Origin: Dioscorea cayenensis subsp. rotundata | Taxonomy: Eukaryota; Streptophyta; Magnoliopsida; Dioscoreales; Dioscoreaceae | Direction of reading: 5' to 3' | NCBI RefSeq assembly: GCF_009730915.1 | Contig: NC_052494.1 | Coordinates: 558,001 to 622,000 of the forward strand | Length of the DNA: 64,000 bases | In this document: positions 1 to 11,300 of the stretch, piece after piece | How the letters are laid out: every line of letters begins with the position of its first letter | Position numbering within the stretch: the stretch's first letter is position 1 | The notes under the pieces: generated by a model | Seen by the model: the letters and a program-made list of their open reading frames with translations, nothing else | Databases searched by the model: none | Told to the model about the DNA's origin: nothing | Translations under genes and position numbers: made by a program

Positions 1-576
1 TTTAACATTACTTTGGAAATCATATTAAATTACAAGTTTTCTTACTTGAATTGCCTTATGCAAGTCACATTGTCTCTTCAATTTTCTTTTAATTTTCTTT
101 TGTCAAATATGAATCCAATGACATACAATCAAGCAATTTGTGAGGGTTGAGGACATATTACCTTCATGTTCTTAGACATTTATGTACAATAATCAGATGG
201 GAATCATAAATAAAACAGTACAAAGAATGAGATAGAACAGAAGAGCCAATGTGGAGACAATGATTCATAACAGCGTTGTGTTCAGCTTTAACATTAACTA
301 AACATTTAAAATTCCATAGTGCAAGGAACTATTTTGTGCAAATCAACAATTACATGTTGAAGGAAATAATGAGGTCAAATTTAAGCCAATTGTATCTGAC
401 CTTTAAAAAATGAACGAAACTAGAATTTTATTTCATTGTTTTTCTTTTTCTTTTTTATCTGATTGGTTTTTTGATGGGATCATAAAAATTCAATTTGGAT
501 ACTGATATAAGTTATTTAAATTTGTGCATGTTAAAGAAGTTTAATGCAGATTTTACGGATGGAAAAAGGTACTCAC
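1..576 (-). other. Intron of the phosphoribosyltransferase gene, open at the window edge
   Basis: The donor after exon 5 (GTGAGT on the minus strand at 576-571) opens an intron that runs to the window edge. I looked for the short last exon, whose product should contain a PLFVLV-like end, and did not find it here. No other gene is visible. Confidence 0.6.
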
Positions 577-3472
577 ATTAAGCTCAGGCAGTTCAATGAC
601 GCAGGCACATTCAACCACCGCAGCCCCAACTTTTTCTGCAAAACAAATATGAAAAACATATAACAGTAATTTTGTGTGAAGGGCCAGAGGTTGAAAGATA
701 AAATCCTGAATTAGAAGTCATTTGAAAACCAAAAAAGGTAATGAGGACAAAGTTACTGTCTTTCTGACATTAACAACAGCTCAGTGAATCATTCTTACTA
801 AACCCAAACCGTATAAGTAGTTGATTTATCGTACTCAAAAATAAAGGAAACTATACATATGTAAGATCCAAGGGATACTAGATGCATGGTCAATTTTTAT
901 TCAGAAGAAAGTCAAAGAATCTATAGGTCAATCAAAAATTACCCAGTAAATTCATCGCAGCACAAAGAGTCCCCCCAGTAGCAATGAGATCATCAATAAC
1001 AAGTGCTTTTTCTCCTGGCTCAACAGCTCCTACATGCATTTCCATCCTGTCTGTGCCATATTCTAAAGAATATTCTTCTGAAATGACTTTACCTAAAGCA
1101 CCCAAGCATGTCAGAACTAACAAGTCAAGATTGAAAAAAGGGTACATAAACGAGTTACCACTTTTATTGAGAACTAATTAGCAAACAATAACTATATGAC
1201 AACTGAGAGCCACACCTACTTAAGAACGAATAGCCAAGCGCAATAAGTCAGTATCATGAACAAATATATCCAATGTATACCATTCCACACAACCTTTATT
1301 CCCTATAGTTGCATAAGAAAATGATTCATGACCAAAAAGAGAAAATCTACAAAGCCAGCATAAGGTTCCAAGTACTTGACTTTTTCAAAGCCTTTCAAAA
1401 TTTGGAAAATGATTCAACATTCTTAACATGTGCTGTGATTAAAGGCAATATACCAGAAGTCCTCACAAGAAAATTCAACAAAAGAAACAGGAAGTTCAGT
1501 AAAGTCTCATTTAAGAGCCCGTTTAATATGCAAGATTTCAAGGGGCAACACATGACAACTTCTATGATTATGTGTTTGATTTACAAATAGAGTGGGAGTA
1601 CTCGTACAAACCACCAAATGAGTACAACACAACTTTCTTATTTTTTTTTACCACCAAAATCACAGTACAAAAATTCTATCGAAATATAGGACAACTTAAA
1701 ATACAAAATTATCCCTATACTTCGCTAGAATTTTCGTGTTGACAACATCTATTATTATGTATTTGATTTTCTAATTTATTACTATAGTTGTTGACCCTCA
1801 TTTTTGTGTGGAATTTCATTAGATTTTCATAAAAATATTGTTATGATTTTTTTTTATTACAAAACAAATATAGAATATTAAAAAGGTATTTTTTATAATT
1901 TTATTATTTTTTGTTCGATACTTATGCAAATCAAATACTAAACAACAAAAAAACTTTGTATTGTTCAATGGACATCAAACATAGAAACAACACAAACACT
2001 AACACTTTATGCTATACTTTAACAGTTTGTATTGTACTGTACTGCTTGGGCTATTCTCATAAATGAATCAAACGGACCCTAAGTGTATGCCCAGGAAGGA
2101 GAAAGGTGATAACTTAAGTTAATGCAAAACTACAATGAGGAAGCCTAACATATCAACAAATTCATAGTAAACCCATCATATTTGGCCCTCCTTCCCTTGG
2201 CCAAATTTCAGAAGAACAGGATCACAATGAGTGCAATTTATAAACGGTATAAGATGCTCGTATCATAGAAAATGCACCTGGCAACTTATTTGGCTTTCTC
2301 ATGGGAACAAACTTTGCTCCGATGGCTAGAGCAATGGGAGGGCCAAATATGAACCCTCTTGCTTCAACTCCTGCACCAGCCATGAAGTGATAAAATTATC
2401 AATCAAAGTTCCATGTAAACATGTCAGTATAAAAATAAATGCAATACCATGTTTTTTCCAAAAAGATGATAGTATATATATATTCTCAAAAACAACCAAA
2501 AGCATCAAATTTTAAACTAATTTCTATTCAATTCCAATAATCAGTACCTTGCAAGAGTAGTTTTACTCCCTAAATGAAAAAAATAAAAATAAAAATATTA
2601 TGTAGGTGGCAAAAGTTGGGAGAAAACCTTTATTTCCATGGAAATCCCATTCTCCCAAACTACCATGACCATCATGATAAATAAATATTAAAAAAAAAGG
2701 ACACTTATTTTCCATTCAATAAGCAGTGTGATGATGGCAAAACACCAAACAAATGAATCCCTAGACTCCCTACATCACTACATGATAGTGATGACACTTG
2801 TTGATTCAATGGTAATCAAAACTATGGACAGTTGTCTACATTGCATGCATGGCGATCAGAACAACAAAGTGCATGTTTTTCTCTTACATAATCACAGATA
2901 CGCCAACCTTCATAAACAAATGTCTTTTAGTAGCATAAATGCACCATCCTTATTGAATCACAGCATTTGTAACCAAATCCCAATTTTGTCATCACATGAA
3001 ACAACAAACAACAATGAAACACTCCAGAAACCAAGAAAGTAGATACAATGATATGAATTAGGGTTTACCAGCAACAACCGAGATCCCTTTGTCCTTGTAC
3101 CTCGCCACAAACAAGTCAATGGTGTCCCTGAAAACCTTGGGCTGAAGAAGCAGCGTAGTGATGTCCTGAAACTTGATACCTGCACGGAAATCTAGGGTTT
3201 AAACTAGAATCCAAAAAATCAACACAAAATTAGTAGAAAAAACCGAGTAAATGGGGATCACCGGGCTTGGGGAAGTCAGGGATGACGCGAATGGAGGACG
3301 CGATCCTCGTGAGGCGTAGATCGGCATCGTCCTGGGTCGCCATGGATCTCGGCCGGATCGAAGACGAGAGAGAAGTGAAGCGAGGTTTGGAGAAGAAGAA
3401 GCGACGAGAGATCTGAGAAGAAGTCGAGGAGGAGATGATCGGAGCTCGAAAAGGAAACGAGAAAAGGGACAT
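577..3472 (-). CDS. APT1: Adenine phosphoribosyltransferase, 3' end off the window
   Basis: Purine salvage enzyme that joins adenine and PRPP to make AMP. Five coding exons on the minus strand join in frame through GT-AG introns: 3472/3343-3262, 3179-3069, 2370-2278, 1092-943 and 635-577. They give 165 residues counted from the ATG at 3343; the family is about 180 long, so the last exon lies left of base 1. Exon 1 ends in the conserved PDFPKPG, exon 3 encodes [17 protein letters not shown], and exon 4 holds the PRPP-binding loop [11 protein letters not shown] at residues 127-137. An in-frame upstream ATG at 3472 adds 43 residues rich in Ser, Arg and Phe with almost no acidic residues, resembling a plastid or mitochondrial transit peptide. 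The short form would be cytosolic. No break is seen in the visible exons. The gene symbol follows the Arabidopsis family name; the exact paralogue is not determined. Confidence 0.93.
1515..2082. mobile_element. Possible Harbinger-type MITE in an intron
   Basis: The stretch starts TTAAGAGCCCGTTTAATA and ends TGAATCAAACGGACCCTAA. The ends are imperfect inverted repeats (GGGTCCGTTTGATT versus GAGCCCGTTTAATA) flanked by TTA/TAA, the target preferred by PIF/Harbinger elements. It lies in the intron between exons 3 and 4 of the phosphoribosyltransferase gene. There is no coding capacity. The mismatches in the ends keep confidence modest. Confidence 0.35.
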
Positions 3473-3720
3473 GATAAGATCACGACCGTTGATGTCCCCT
3501 CTCCGTTTTGATCAACGGTTGAGATGGTGAGAAGGACAGATCGCCGATCTGGACCGTTGAAATGGGTGGCGGCTCTTATCGTACGGCCATACGGTTCGGA
3601 GGCGTTCGAGATAAAGACTTAACCGGAAGTGGGCTTGATTTCCGCTGATTGTTCCGTAAGTGGGTGATTTAAACCCTATTATGGAAAAGTAATAATATAT
3701 ATAGAGGATGCATTCTCTGT

Positions 3721-3753
3721 CAACGTTCACAGATTCGTAATCTGTGAACGTTG
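3721..3753. repeat. Perfect 15-bp inverted repeat (hairpin)
   Basis: Arms CAACGTTCACAGATT and AATCTGTGAACGTTG are separated by CGT. It lies about 250 bp upstream of the long-form start of the minus-strand phosphoribosyltransferase gene, so it is promoter-proximal. It could also be the centre of a foldback element. Confidence 0.8.
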
Positions 3754-3764
3754 ATATGGACCGA

Positions 3765-3957
3765 TTGGATTTCAATCCAACGATCGCACACTCGCTCTAT
3801 AAACGATGAATACAGTCGATTATTCATAAAGCAGCGATAAAAAGTGAAGCTACGATGTTTTAATCGACATCCATCAATTTTTAAAGACAAGCATTCAAAT
3901 CAATCGCTTATCAACTATCATTGCAGATATCTCAGACGTCTACGTCGAAGATGATCA

Positions 3958-3960
<3 letters not shown>
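3765..3960. repeat. Unclassified dispersed repeat next to a TA array
   Basis: Starts at the near-palindrome TTGGATTTCAATCCAA, which recurs at 27728-27743. Further in, words such as ATAAAGCAG, CTAC.GATGTT and ATCGA occur in the same order as in 36330-36550. Both copies end next to a (TA)n run. Probably a low-copy MITE family; class unknown. Confidence 0.4.
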
Positions 3961-3987
<27 letters not shown>

Positions 3988-3988
<1 letters not shown>

Positions 3989-4502
3989 ACTAATTTTGTT
4001 TTTTTTTAAAAAAAAATAATTTTGTTGAATAATTTGAGTAGATGCATGCACTTAAACCCAATAATATGATAAAAGTGAATTAAAAGATATGTTTTTTTTA
4101 AATTTAAAAAATAGTATTTCAGTATGAAAGGAAACTATTATAACAAGACAAAAGAAATAATAATAAAATAAGATAATATGGGACCAAATGAGTTATGCAT
4201 AATGTTGATGAAATATTACGGACTAATTATTTTTAAAAACAAAATTAGTTATATATATATATATATAACTAATTTTGTTTTTTTAAAAAAAAAATAATTT
4301 TGTTGAATAATTTGAGTAGATGCATGCACTTAAACCCAATAATATGATAAAAGTGAATTAAAAGATATGTTTTTTTTAAAATTTAAAAAAATAGTATTTT
4401 TGTATGAAAGGAAACTATTATAACAAGACAAAAGAAATAATAATAAAATAAGATAATATGGGACCAAATGAGTTATGCATAATGTTGATGAAATATTACG
4501 GA
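3988..4502. repeat. Tandem duplication, two copies of about 235 bp
   Basis: Bases 3988-4222 and 4267-4502 are nearly identical, both starting AACTAATTTTG and ending GAAATATTACGGA, with a period of 279 bp. Between them an inverted copy of the start (CAAAATTAGTT), a TA run and AACTAATTTTG form a long hairpin around 4231-4290. A more diverged third copy may follow at about 4660-4960. Noncoding. Confidence 0.85.
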
Positions 4503-5159
4503 AAAAAAACATTGACAATGTCAGTAAAGGAGTTTTTGGCTATGAATTATATTTATATTATGATTTATCACTATAACATATATTCAATTGAGATTTGAAT
4601 TTAAGACATTTGAATATCTCTGCACTGTATTTGTGGCAATGTAGATGAAAAAAATTTTTATTTTAATAAAATAAAATAAAATAAAAAATAGTATATATTT
4701 ATTAAATTTGTTAAATAATTCGAGGATGTACACCACATGAATCTAGGAAGACAGCAAAAGTAAATTGAACTTACATGATTTTTTTTTTAATTTGAACAAA
4801 ATAGTATATATGTACTAATGTACATGGAGTTACAATATATCAAAAACACTCTAATAAAAGACAAAAGTGGAATAAAATACCAATAAAAAAATAAATAATG
4901 AGAAGACAAAAGTGAGTCAAATAAAATGTTATGGAGATTATTTTCTCTAATAAAACAAAACTCTGATCGAAGATAGATAGACGATGTTAGTAAAACAAAA
5001 TAAATTAAATTAATTAATGCTTTAAATTGGAAATAACGCTATGTTTTTGAAATATCCAAACTAATATATCAGTTTTCAAAAACAAAATTAAATATCTAGT
5101 GTTCTATTTATTTAAATTAATTATTCAAATTACTATGAAGTGGAGGTATGCATTGTTAC

Positions 5160-5797
5160 TAGGCCTGTCCATGGGCCGGGTCGGACCGGGTTAAGGCTGG
5201 ACTTTATCCATAATTATTAAAATTTAAGTTTATCCAAGCCGGCCCGATCCAAAAATCTGGGCCTTAACCCTTACTAGAACCCATCCAAATTTAATGACAT
5301 CTACCTAAGGCACGCCACGCCCAAGCCTGCCCAAATAGATTTTTTATCAAATAATATATAAGTTATAAAAAAATTAATAATTATATTAATATATGAAGAC
5401 CAAATATTATTTAACAAACACTTAAAAATTAAAATACAAAATGTAAATATTTATATAATTACAACAACTAAAATTCAAACATTTATAATCAATGATAATC
5501 AACAATAAATATATATTATATAAGTATATATAAAACTAATTAATAAATAATCAATAGAAATTCAAACCATTATATATAAGTACCTACAAAACTAATTAAT
5601 AAATATATTTTATAATTCAGGCAGGACTGGACCACCCTAGGCTTTTAACAATGAAAACCAAACTCCGCCAATTTTTAAAATAGGTTTTTTTGTCCAAGCC
5701 CGGACATCGGACCTTATATATTTGTTCAAGCACTTCTATTTTTTTCGAACAGGCCTTCGGGGCTTAGATGAGTAGCCCGATCCCTTGGACAGGTCTA
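5160..5797. mobile_element. hAT-like non-autonomous MITE
   Basis: A 638-bp noncoding element flanked by a perfect 8-bp target duplication ATTGTTAC (5152-5159 and 5798-5805). The ends are inverted repeats: TAGGCCTGTCCATGGG on the left and, on the opposite strand, TAGACCTGTCCAAGGG on the right. The GC-rich ends (GGGCCGGGTCGG) enclose an AT-rich middle. The 8-bp duplication is typical of the hAT superfamily. No transposase is encoded. Confidence 0.85.
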
Positions 5798-6018
5798 ATT
5801 GTTACTCCTGCTTATTAATCAAGCAATATGAATTGATATTAGACTTGGTTAATTTGGTCAACAAAATAAACACATTTTTTAGGTTATTTACATAATACTT
5901 TTGCATTATTTGCTCCTCTAAAGAGTCTAAACCATATAATTATTGGTTTTTTTTTTAAATATCAATAAGCTGCCGAACAAAGAGAACCAAAGTGCAAAAC
6001 GGCAAAAGTTACGCGAGT

Positions 6019-6027
6019 ACACGTGGC
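6019..6027 (+). promoter_or_regulatory. ABRE/G-box-like motif upstream of the zinc-finger gene
   Basis: ACACGTGGC matches the ABA-responsive element core. It lies about 520 bp before the start codon of a ZAT-type gene, a class often induced by ABA, cold or salt. The motif match is direct; function is inferred. A CCAAT box lies at about 6096-6100. Confidence 0.4.
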
Positions 6028-6493
6028 ATCAATACGATGCTTCGCACCAAAAACTCCCGTCCAACGTCGTCTTTATAGTTTATACAAACTCGCACAACCA
6101 ATCAAAGAGCATCTCCCCTTGTGCTCCTCTGTTCCGCCAGATCAATTTACCTGCAGGGTCCTTCCGGGTCGGGTCATACAAAGCCAATCCAGATCCGAAA
6201 CCCGGTACTCGAATCCGTTTCAACACTCATTTTATTTATTTATTAAATCCCGATCCTTTCTTATTACTGTATTAGAGACACTCTAACCTCACTCAAATTT
6301 AGTTAAGTTTATTATTAATTTTTATTTTTATTTTCACTCAATTCTTCAATCCAGTATCGGATCCGGGTCTTGCAACAGGGTTAACGGATCTCACTCTCAC
6401 TCATGATTCACACTAGTGCAATGCCGGCTAAAGAGCACTTGTCCTTCTACACAACCAACCCCTTAACCTACTCCACCACCCTGCCAACTACCC

Positions 6494-6501
6494 TATATTA
6501 A
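6494..6501 (+). promoter_or_regulatory. Candidate TATA box of the zinc-finger gene
   Basis: TATATTAA, 44 bp before the ATG, followed by a pyrimidine-rich leader (ACTCTTCTCTCT). This would give a 5' leader of only about 15-20 nt, which is short, so another start site is possible. Confidence 0.4.
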
Positions 6502-6544
6502 CTCTTCTCTCTGAACTCCACCACTCACGTCTCTTCTTCCAACC

Positions 6545-7093
6545 ATGTCAGTTGCACCGCCGGGGCAACTTACCAGCGACTCAGAGAGCTGGGCGAAGCA
6601 GCGTAAGCGATCTAAACGCCACCACCGGTATCTCGACCACCCACCCAACGAAGAGGAATACTTAGCTCTATGCTTAGTCATGCTTGCTCGTGGTGGTTCT
6701 GGTCACCCCCCGGTGAGCCATGCACGTTCACCACTTCATCAAACTAAAACGTTATACAAGTGTTCCGTTTGTGATAAGACCTTTGGATCATACCAAGCTC
6801 TTGGAGGACATAAAGCGAGTCACCGTAAGCTTTCTCCGGCGGCGGCGGAGGACGGCACGTCGAGCTTGGTGGCTGCTAATGGAGGAAGAGTTCATAGGTG
6901 TTTGATTTGTAACAAGGTGTTTGGTTCTGGGCAGGCTTTGGGTGGGCATAAGAGGTGTCATTTTGATGGCACACCGGCGAGCGGCGGCGGCTGTGGCGGC
7001 GGAGGCGGTGGTGGTGGTGCGGTGGTGGAAGAGAGGAGAGGGTTTGACTTGAACTTGCCGGTGATGGAGGTCATGAGCACTTTGGCTTTGTAG
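6545..7093 (+). CDS. ZAT-type C2H2 zinc-finger transcriptional repressor
   Basis: Intronless, 182 residues, of the plant C1-2i class (ZAT10/STZ, AZF and SCOF-1 relatives), nuclear repressors in abiotic stress responses. Domains in order: a basic B-box and nuclear signal ([11 protein letters not shown], 18-28); an L-box ([16 protein letters not shown], 36-51); zinc finger 1 (C73, C76, H89, H93); zinc finger 2 (C119, C122, H135, H139), both with the plant-specific QALGGH core; a glycine run (151-158); and the EAR repressor motif FDLNLP at 167-172. All zinc ligands and the EAR motif are intact. The start is the first ATG after a TATA-like box and matches the family N-terminus. The exact paralogue (ZAT6, 8, 10 or AZF) cannot be fixed from sequence alone. 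Confidence 0.95.
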   Translation: MSVAPPGQLTSDSESWAKQRKRSKRHHRYLDHPPNEEEYLALCLVMLARGGSGHPPVSHARSPLHQTKTLYKCSVCDKTFGSYQALGGHKASHRKLSPAAAEDGTSSLVAANGGRVHRCLICNKVFGSGQALGGHKRCHFDGTPASGGGCGGGGGGGGAVVEERRGFDLNLPVMEVMSTLAL

Positions 7094-7340
7094 AAGCCAC
7101 AAGGTTGCTGCATGCTTCTTTAGAAGTTAGAACTTTGTTTGTTTATTATTTCATTTTTATTTATTTATACTTTTTTTAAGATTTAATTTGATTAATTTAT
7201 TCTTTTATTGGTTGCTCAACTATGTTGTCTATAGGGTGAAATCTAATTAATTAATTATTTATTTATTTATTTTATTATAAATGTTAATTATTTATATGAG
7301 CATATTTAATAATTAAATTAAAAAATATATACATTAAAGA

Positions 7341-8340
7341 NNNNNNNNNNNNNNNNNNNNNNNNNNNNNNNNNNNNNNNNNNNNNNNNNNNNNNNNNNNN
7401 NNNNNNNNNNNNNNNNNNNNNNNNNNNNNNNNNNNNNNNNNNNNNNNNNNNNNNNNNNNNNNNNNNNNNNNNNNNNNNNNNNNNNNNNNNNNNNNNNNNN
7501 NNNNNNNNNNNNNNNNNNNNNNNNNNNNNNNNNNNNNNNNNNNNNNNNNNNNNNNNNNNNNNNNNNNNNNNNNNNNNNNNNNNNNNNNNNNNNNNNNNNN
7601 NNNNNNNNNNNNNNNNNNNNNNNNNNNNNNNNNNNNNNNNNNNNNNNNNNNNNNNNNNNNNNNNNNNNNNNNNNNNNNNNNNNNNNNNNNNNNNNNNNNN
7701 NNNNNNNNNNNNNNNNNNNNNNNNNNNNNNNNNNNNNNNNNNNNNNNNNNNNNNNNNNNNNNNNNNNNNNNNNNNNNNNNNNNNNNNNNNNNNNNNNNNN
7801 NNNNNNNNNNNNNNNNNNNNNNNNNNNNNNNNNNNNNNNNNNNNNNNNNNNNNNNNNNNNNNNNNNNNNNNNNNNNNNNNNNNNNNNNNNNNNNNNNNNN
7901 NNNNNNNNNNNNNNNNNNNNNNNNNNNNNNNNNNNNNNNNNNNNNNNNNNNNNNNNNNNNNNNNNNNNNNNNNNNNNNNNNNNNNNNNNNNNNNNNNNNN
8001 NNNNNNNNNNNNNNNNNNNNNNNNNNNNNNNNNNNNNNNNNNNNNNNNNNNNNNNNNNNNNNNNNNNNNNNNNNNNNNNNNNNNNNNNNNNNNNNNNNNN
8101 NNNNNNNNNNNNNNNNNNNNNNNNNNNNNNNNNNNNNNNNNNNNNNNNNNNNNNNNNNNNNNNNNNNNNNNNNNNNNNNNNNNNNNNNNNNNNNNNNNNN
8201 NNNNNNNNNNNNNNNNNNNNNNNNNNNNNNNNNNNNNNNNNNNNNNNNNNNNNNNNNNNNNNNNNNNNNNNNNNNNNNNNNNNNNNNNNNNNNNNNNNNN
8301 NNNNNNNNNNNNNNNNNNNNNNNNNNNNNNNNNNNNNNNN
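7341..8340. other. Assembly gap of exactly 1000 N
   Basis: A run of exactly 1000 unknown bases, the usual placeholder for a gap of unknown size. AT-rich DNA lies on the left, and retrotransposon 3'-end sequence begins at once on the right, so the missing part probably contains the body of that element. Confidence 0.99.
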
Positions 8341-11300
8341 CTCAATTTAGACCTTATTGTACATACTTGTATTGAGGACAATGCACTTTTCAAGTGTGGG
8401 GGAGGGTCCTTGTTTTTCTTGTTTTGCTTTTATGGACGATTGCATGACTTAGGACGATGTATGATTGGGTTGATAGAAACTCTTAAGTCTAAGGATATTG
8501 TGTCAAAAAGAGGTCCTTATTATGAGCCAAATTGTTTACTCACTTGTTGTAGAAAAACCTAGATTAATTCAAATCAATTCTAGTTGTAGAGCAACTTGTT
8601 TTGAGTTGAATTTTTTTTCAGATACTTGTGTGTTTATTTTGAAAGACTTCTAAAAATAATAATAAAAAATTGAAAGTCAGATTCCTGGTGGAATGCCCTA
8701 CTGGTTGCTTGTAAAATGATGTAAAGATGGTAGAAAGAGTTGTCACCTGAAAGAGGAAAGTCACCTTCTTGAGTAGTCAAATTTGGGCATTACAAGGTAT
8801 ATTTGATGAACTACCAGGAGAAAAGAATACTGAAGGTGTACATGGAAACTACTACCTAGTTAGTTTAGTACGAACTAAAGTCTCTGTTTACTTTGTTGAC
8901 CCAGTGGCACATAGGGCACTCGACTTAGGGTTAGCACACACTCAAAAGGCATTTTAAATAAGAGGAGGTTGTTATTTGAGCATTGATGAGATTGTCCTAA
9001 CTACCTTTGATTCCTTCTAGACTTTGAAGCTTTTACATTAATGAGATCGTGCTGTCATGCACTCATCCTTTCTTTCTATTCAACTAACTAAGATTGTTTT
9101 GAAGACAAGGAAATGATTCAACTGTGTGGGTATTTGATGAGGAATTCCCATGCCATATTTTGGTATACCCTAATGTACTTTTTTGCTTGTCTTTAGCACC
9201 TTTTGTTATGAATGATGCTTATTCGGTACGTTTGTCTTTGCAGGCTTTTAGGCTCAAAACACATAAGAGTTAAATTAGACCAAATCAACTAAAGAAGATA
9301 ATTTTTCTAAGGTCCAAGGCAAGAATAAAGCCGAAAGCACATGTGTGCCATCTCCCCTACAGATTTTCCTCGATGGAAACCGCTTTCAAATGAAGCATAG
9401 GCAAAGTAACGCGGGTGCTATCTCCGCGGATTATCTCTCGGATGGAGTTGCTTGTGCTTTCAGTAAGCACGTGTCTGAGTGCTCCTTTCATGGGTGTGTG
9501 CTTTTAAGCCGGAGCACGTGAGGAGCACAATCTGTGCTCTTCCCATGATTTTCTCCTCGATGATACTAGCCCTTTTTGCTTAGAAGTTCCAAGAGGCACT
9601 TGCTGTCCCGAGCTTGTCCATGTCGCACGGTGTTAAGCTTGAAAAGTCCTTTTATCTCCAAGACGTAGGGTTTAAAGACATCTTTGGTTTCGGAGACTTC
9701 TTCTTGTTCATAGTAAGGGAGCTCTTTAAGAAGATGAAGACTGCCCATCACCATGAGCTAAGGATGAAGGTTGATTTAGAGACATCGAGTAGTTGGAGTT
9801 ACCCATTCCATCGAAGTTCTTGAAGTGTAATAGAAGAGATTTTGTAAAAAGGGGAAGTCAAGATGTCTCTCTCTTACTTTCTACATTTATCTCCTTCTCT
9901 TAGTTGTATGACTTCATGAGGGGCTAAAGTTCCACTGTGCCCTTGGATTTGTGAATTATGTTGTCTTTATACTTTGACTAGTTGTGTTTTAATGCCTATG
10001 GTGATTTTATTGCATTCTTGTGTTAAATTATGTGTTGTACAACTTGGGCGTGGTTGATTTGAGTAGTTGCTTAGCAAAAACTTGGTGTGTGTCGTGATTG
10101 GTCGTATTGTAACCATCTTGTAGTTAAAACTTAGCAAGCTCTCGAGACCTATAGCGTTACTTTTTATAAAACTTTGCATATTTGAGAGCCGACACAACAA
10201 AGCTTTTGAGTACCCGCAAGAATTTTAATGTACTCAGAAGAGGCATTAGACTAAAGTCGTGATCTTGACACATAGAATCATCCTGCATTGCTCTGTTATC
10301 AAAACTCAACCCTAGTCCACCTTTGTTCTTTCTCATCCTTTGTTCTTTTTATCTTTGATTAGTATTATTTCTACCTTCTTTATCATCCCAAAATTGTTTG
10401 ACTAGACATTAAAGGATCAATTTTCAGTACTAGAAGTCCGCCAAATTCTCGTGGTTCGGACATAATCAATTTCATAATACCACTTATTATTATTTGTAAT
10501 GATTTGTACACTTGTGGAGAGTGCAATTAATTTACGTATTGTTCATGAGCTTGAATGAGTATAGAGCTTAATGATGTTCAAAGTCATTTCATTTTATATT
10601 AACAAATAAAATGGGGTTTCAGAATTGCTTGCTTAGTTTAATCCACCAAGTCGAGTCTTCCCTAAGTTTTTAATGAACCCACTAGTTGATTTTCAGCTAT
10701 AATTAAGTATGCATACTTTCTGCTAAAATTCAAATGTGTGCTTATCTCTCAACCTTCTCCTCAATTTATGAAGAATTAGTTGAATACTAGAATGGAAAAC
10801 AATTTCTTAATAATATTTCTTTAATCAAATTATATTTTATAAAATACCATGTGCAATAGAAATCAGAGGAATTCATTGTTTATCTATATTTTCTTCGTGG
10901 TATTATGGAACACTTGTTTTACTTTCGACGGCTGGTTGATTGTGTTGTGCTCCATGGAGAGCAAACTCTGCCGTGGTATTTCTGGATTTTGTAAAGCCTA
11001 GGATGTTATTGTTTCATTGATCTTTTATTATGGTTTTAATTGATGTTTTAGTTGAGTTCCAATCTGAATGCTTGCTGAATAACTTCTTAGAGTGATACTA
11101 GGGGTTGAGAGTCCATCCACACTGTAGGATGAGTGACACACTTATGAGGGTTAGACATTGCTTGATCGGGAGAGGGGATTGAGAGTATGAGTCGAGAGGT
11201 AATGAGCTATCCCCTTTCCTTCGTGTGATTTATCCAAATTTCTGCCTTTGAGTTTTCGCATCACAATAGTGTGTGAAGTTCTAGAAGATCAACTCACAAA

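Noticed and set aside
1309..1590. 93-codon plus-strand frame
   Set aside because: Lies within an intron of the phosphoribosyltransferase gene, and its end overlaps the candidate MITE. No recognisable domain.
2728..3042. 104-codon plus-strand frame
   Set aside because: Intronic, antisense to the phosphoribosyltransferase gene, no family features.
6788..7102. Minus-strand frame opposite the zinc-finger gene
   Set aside because: Shadow of the plus-strand gene, low-complexity Thr/Ala/Arg runs opposite its Gly codons.
7284..8393. Long open frame across the first gap
   Set aside because: It consists almost entirely of unknown bases; no coding evidence.
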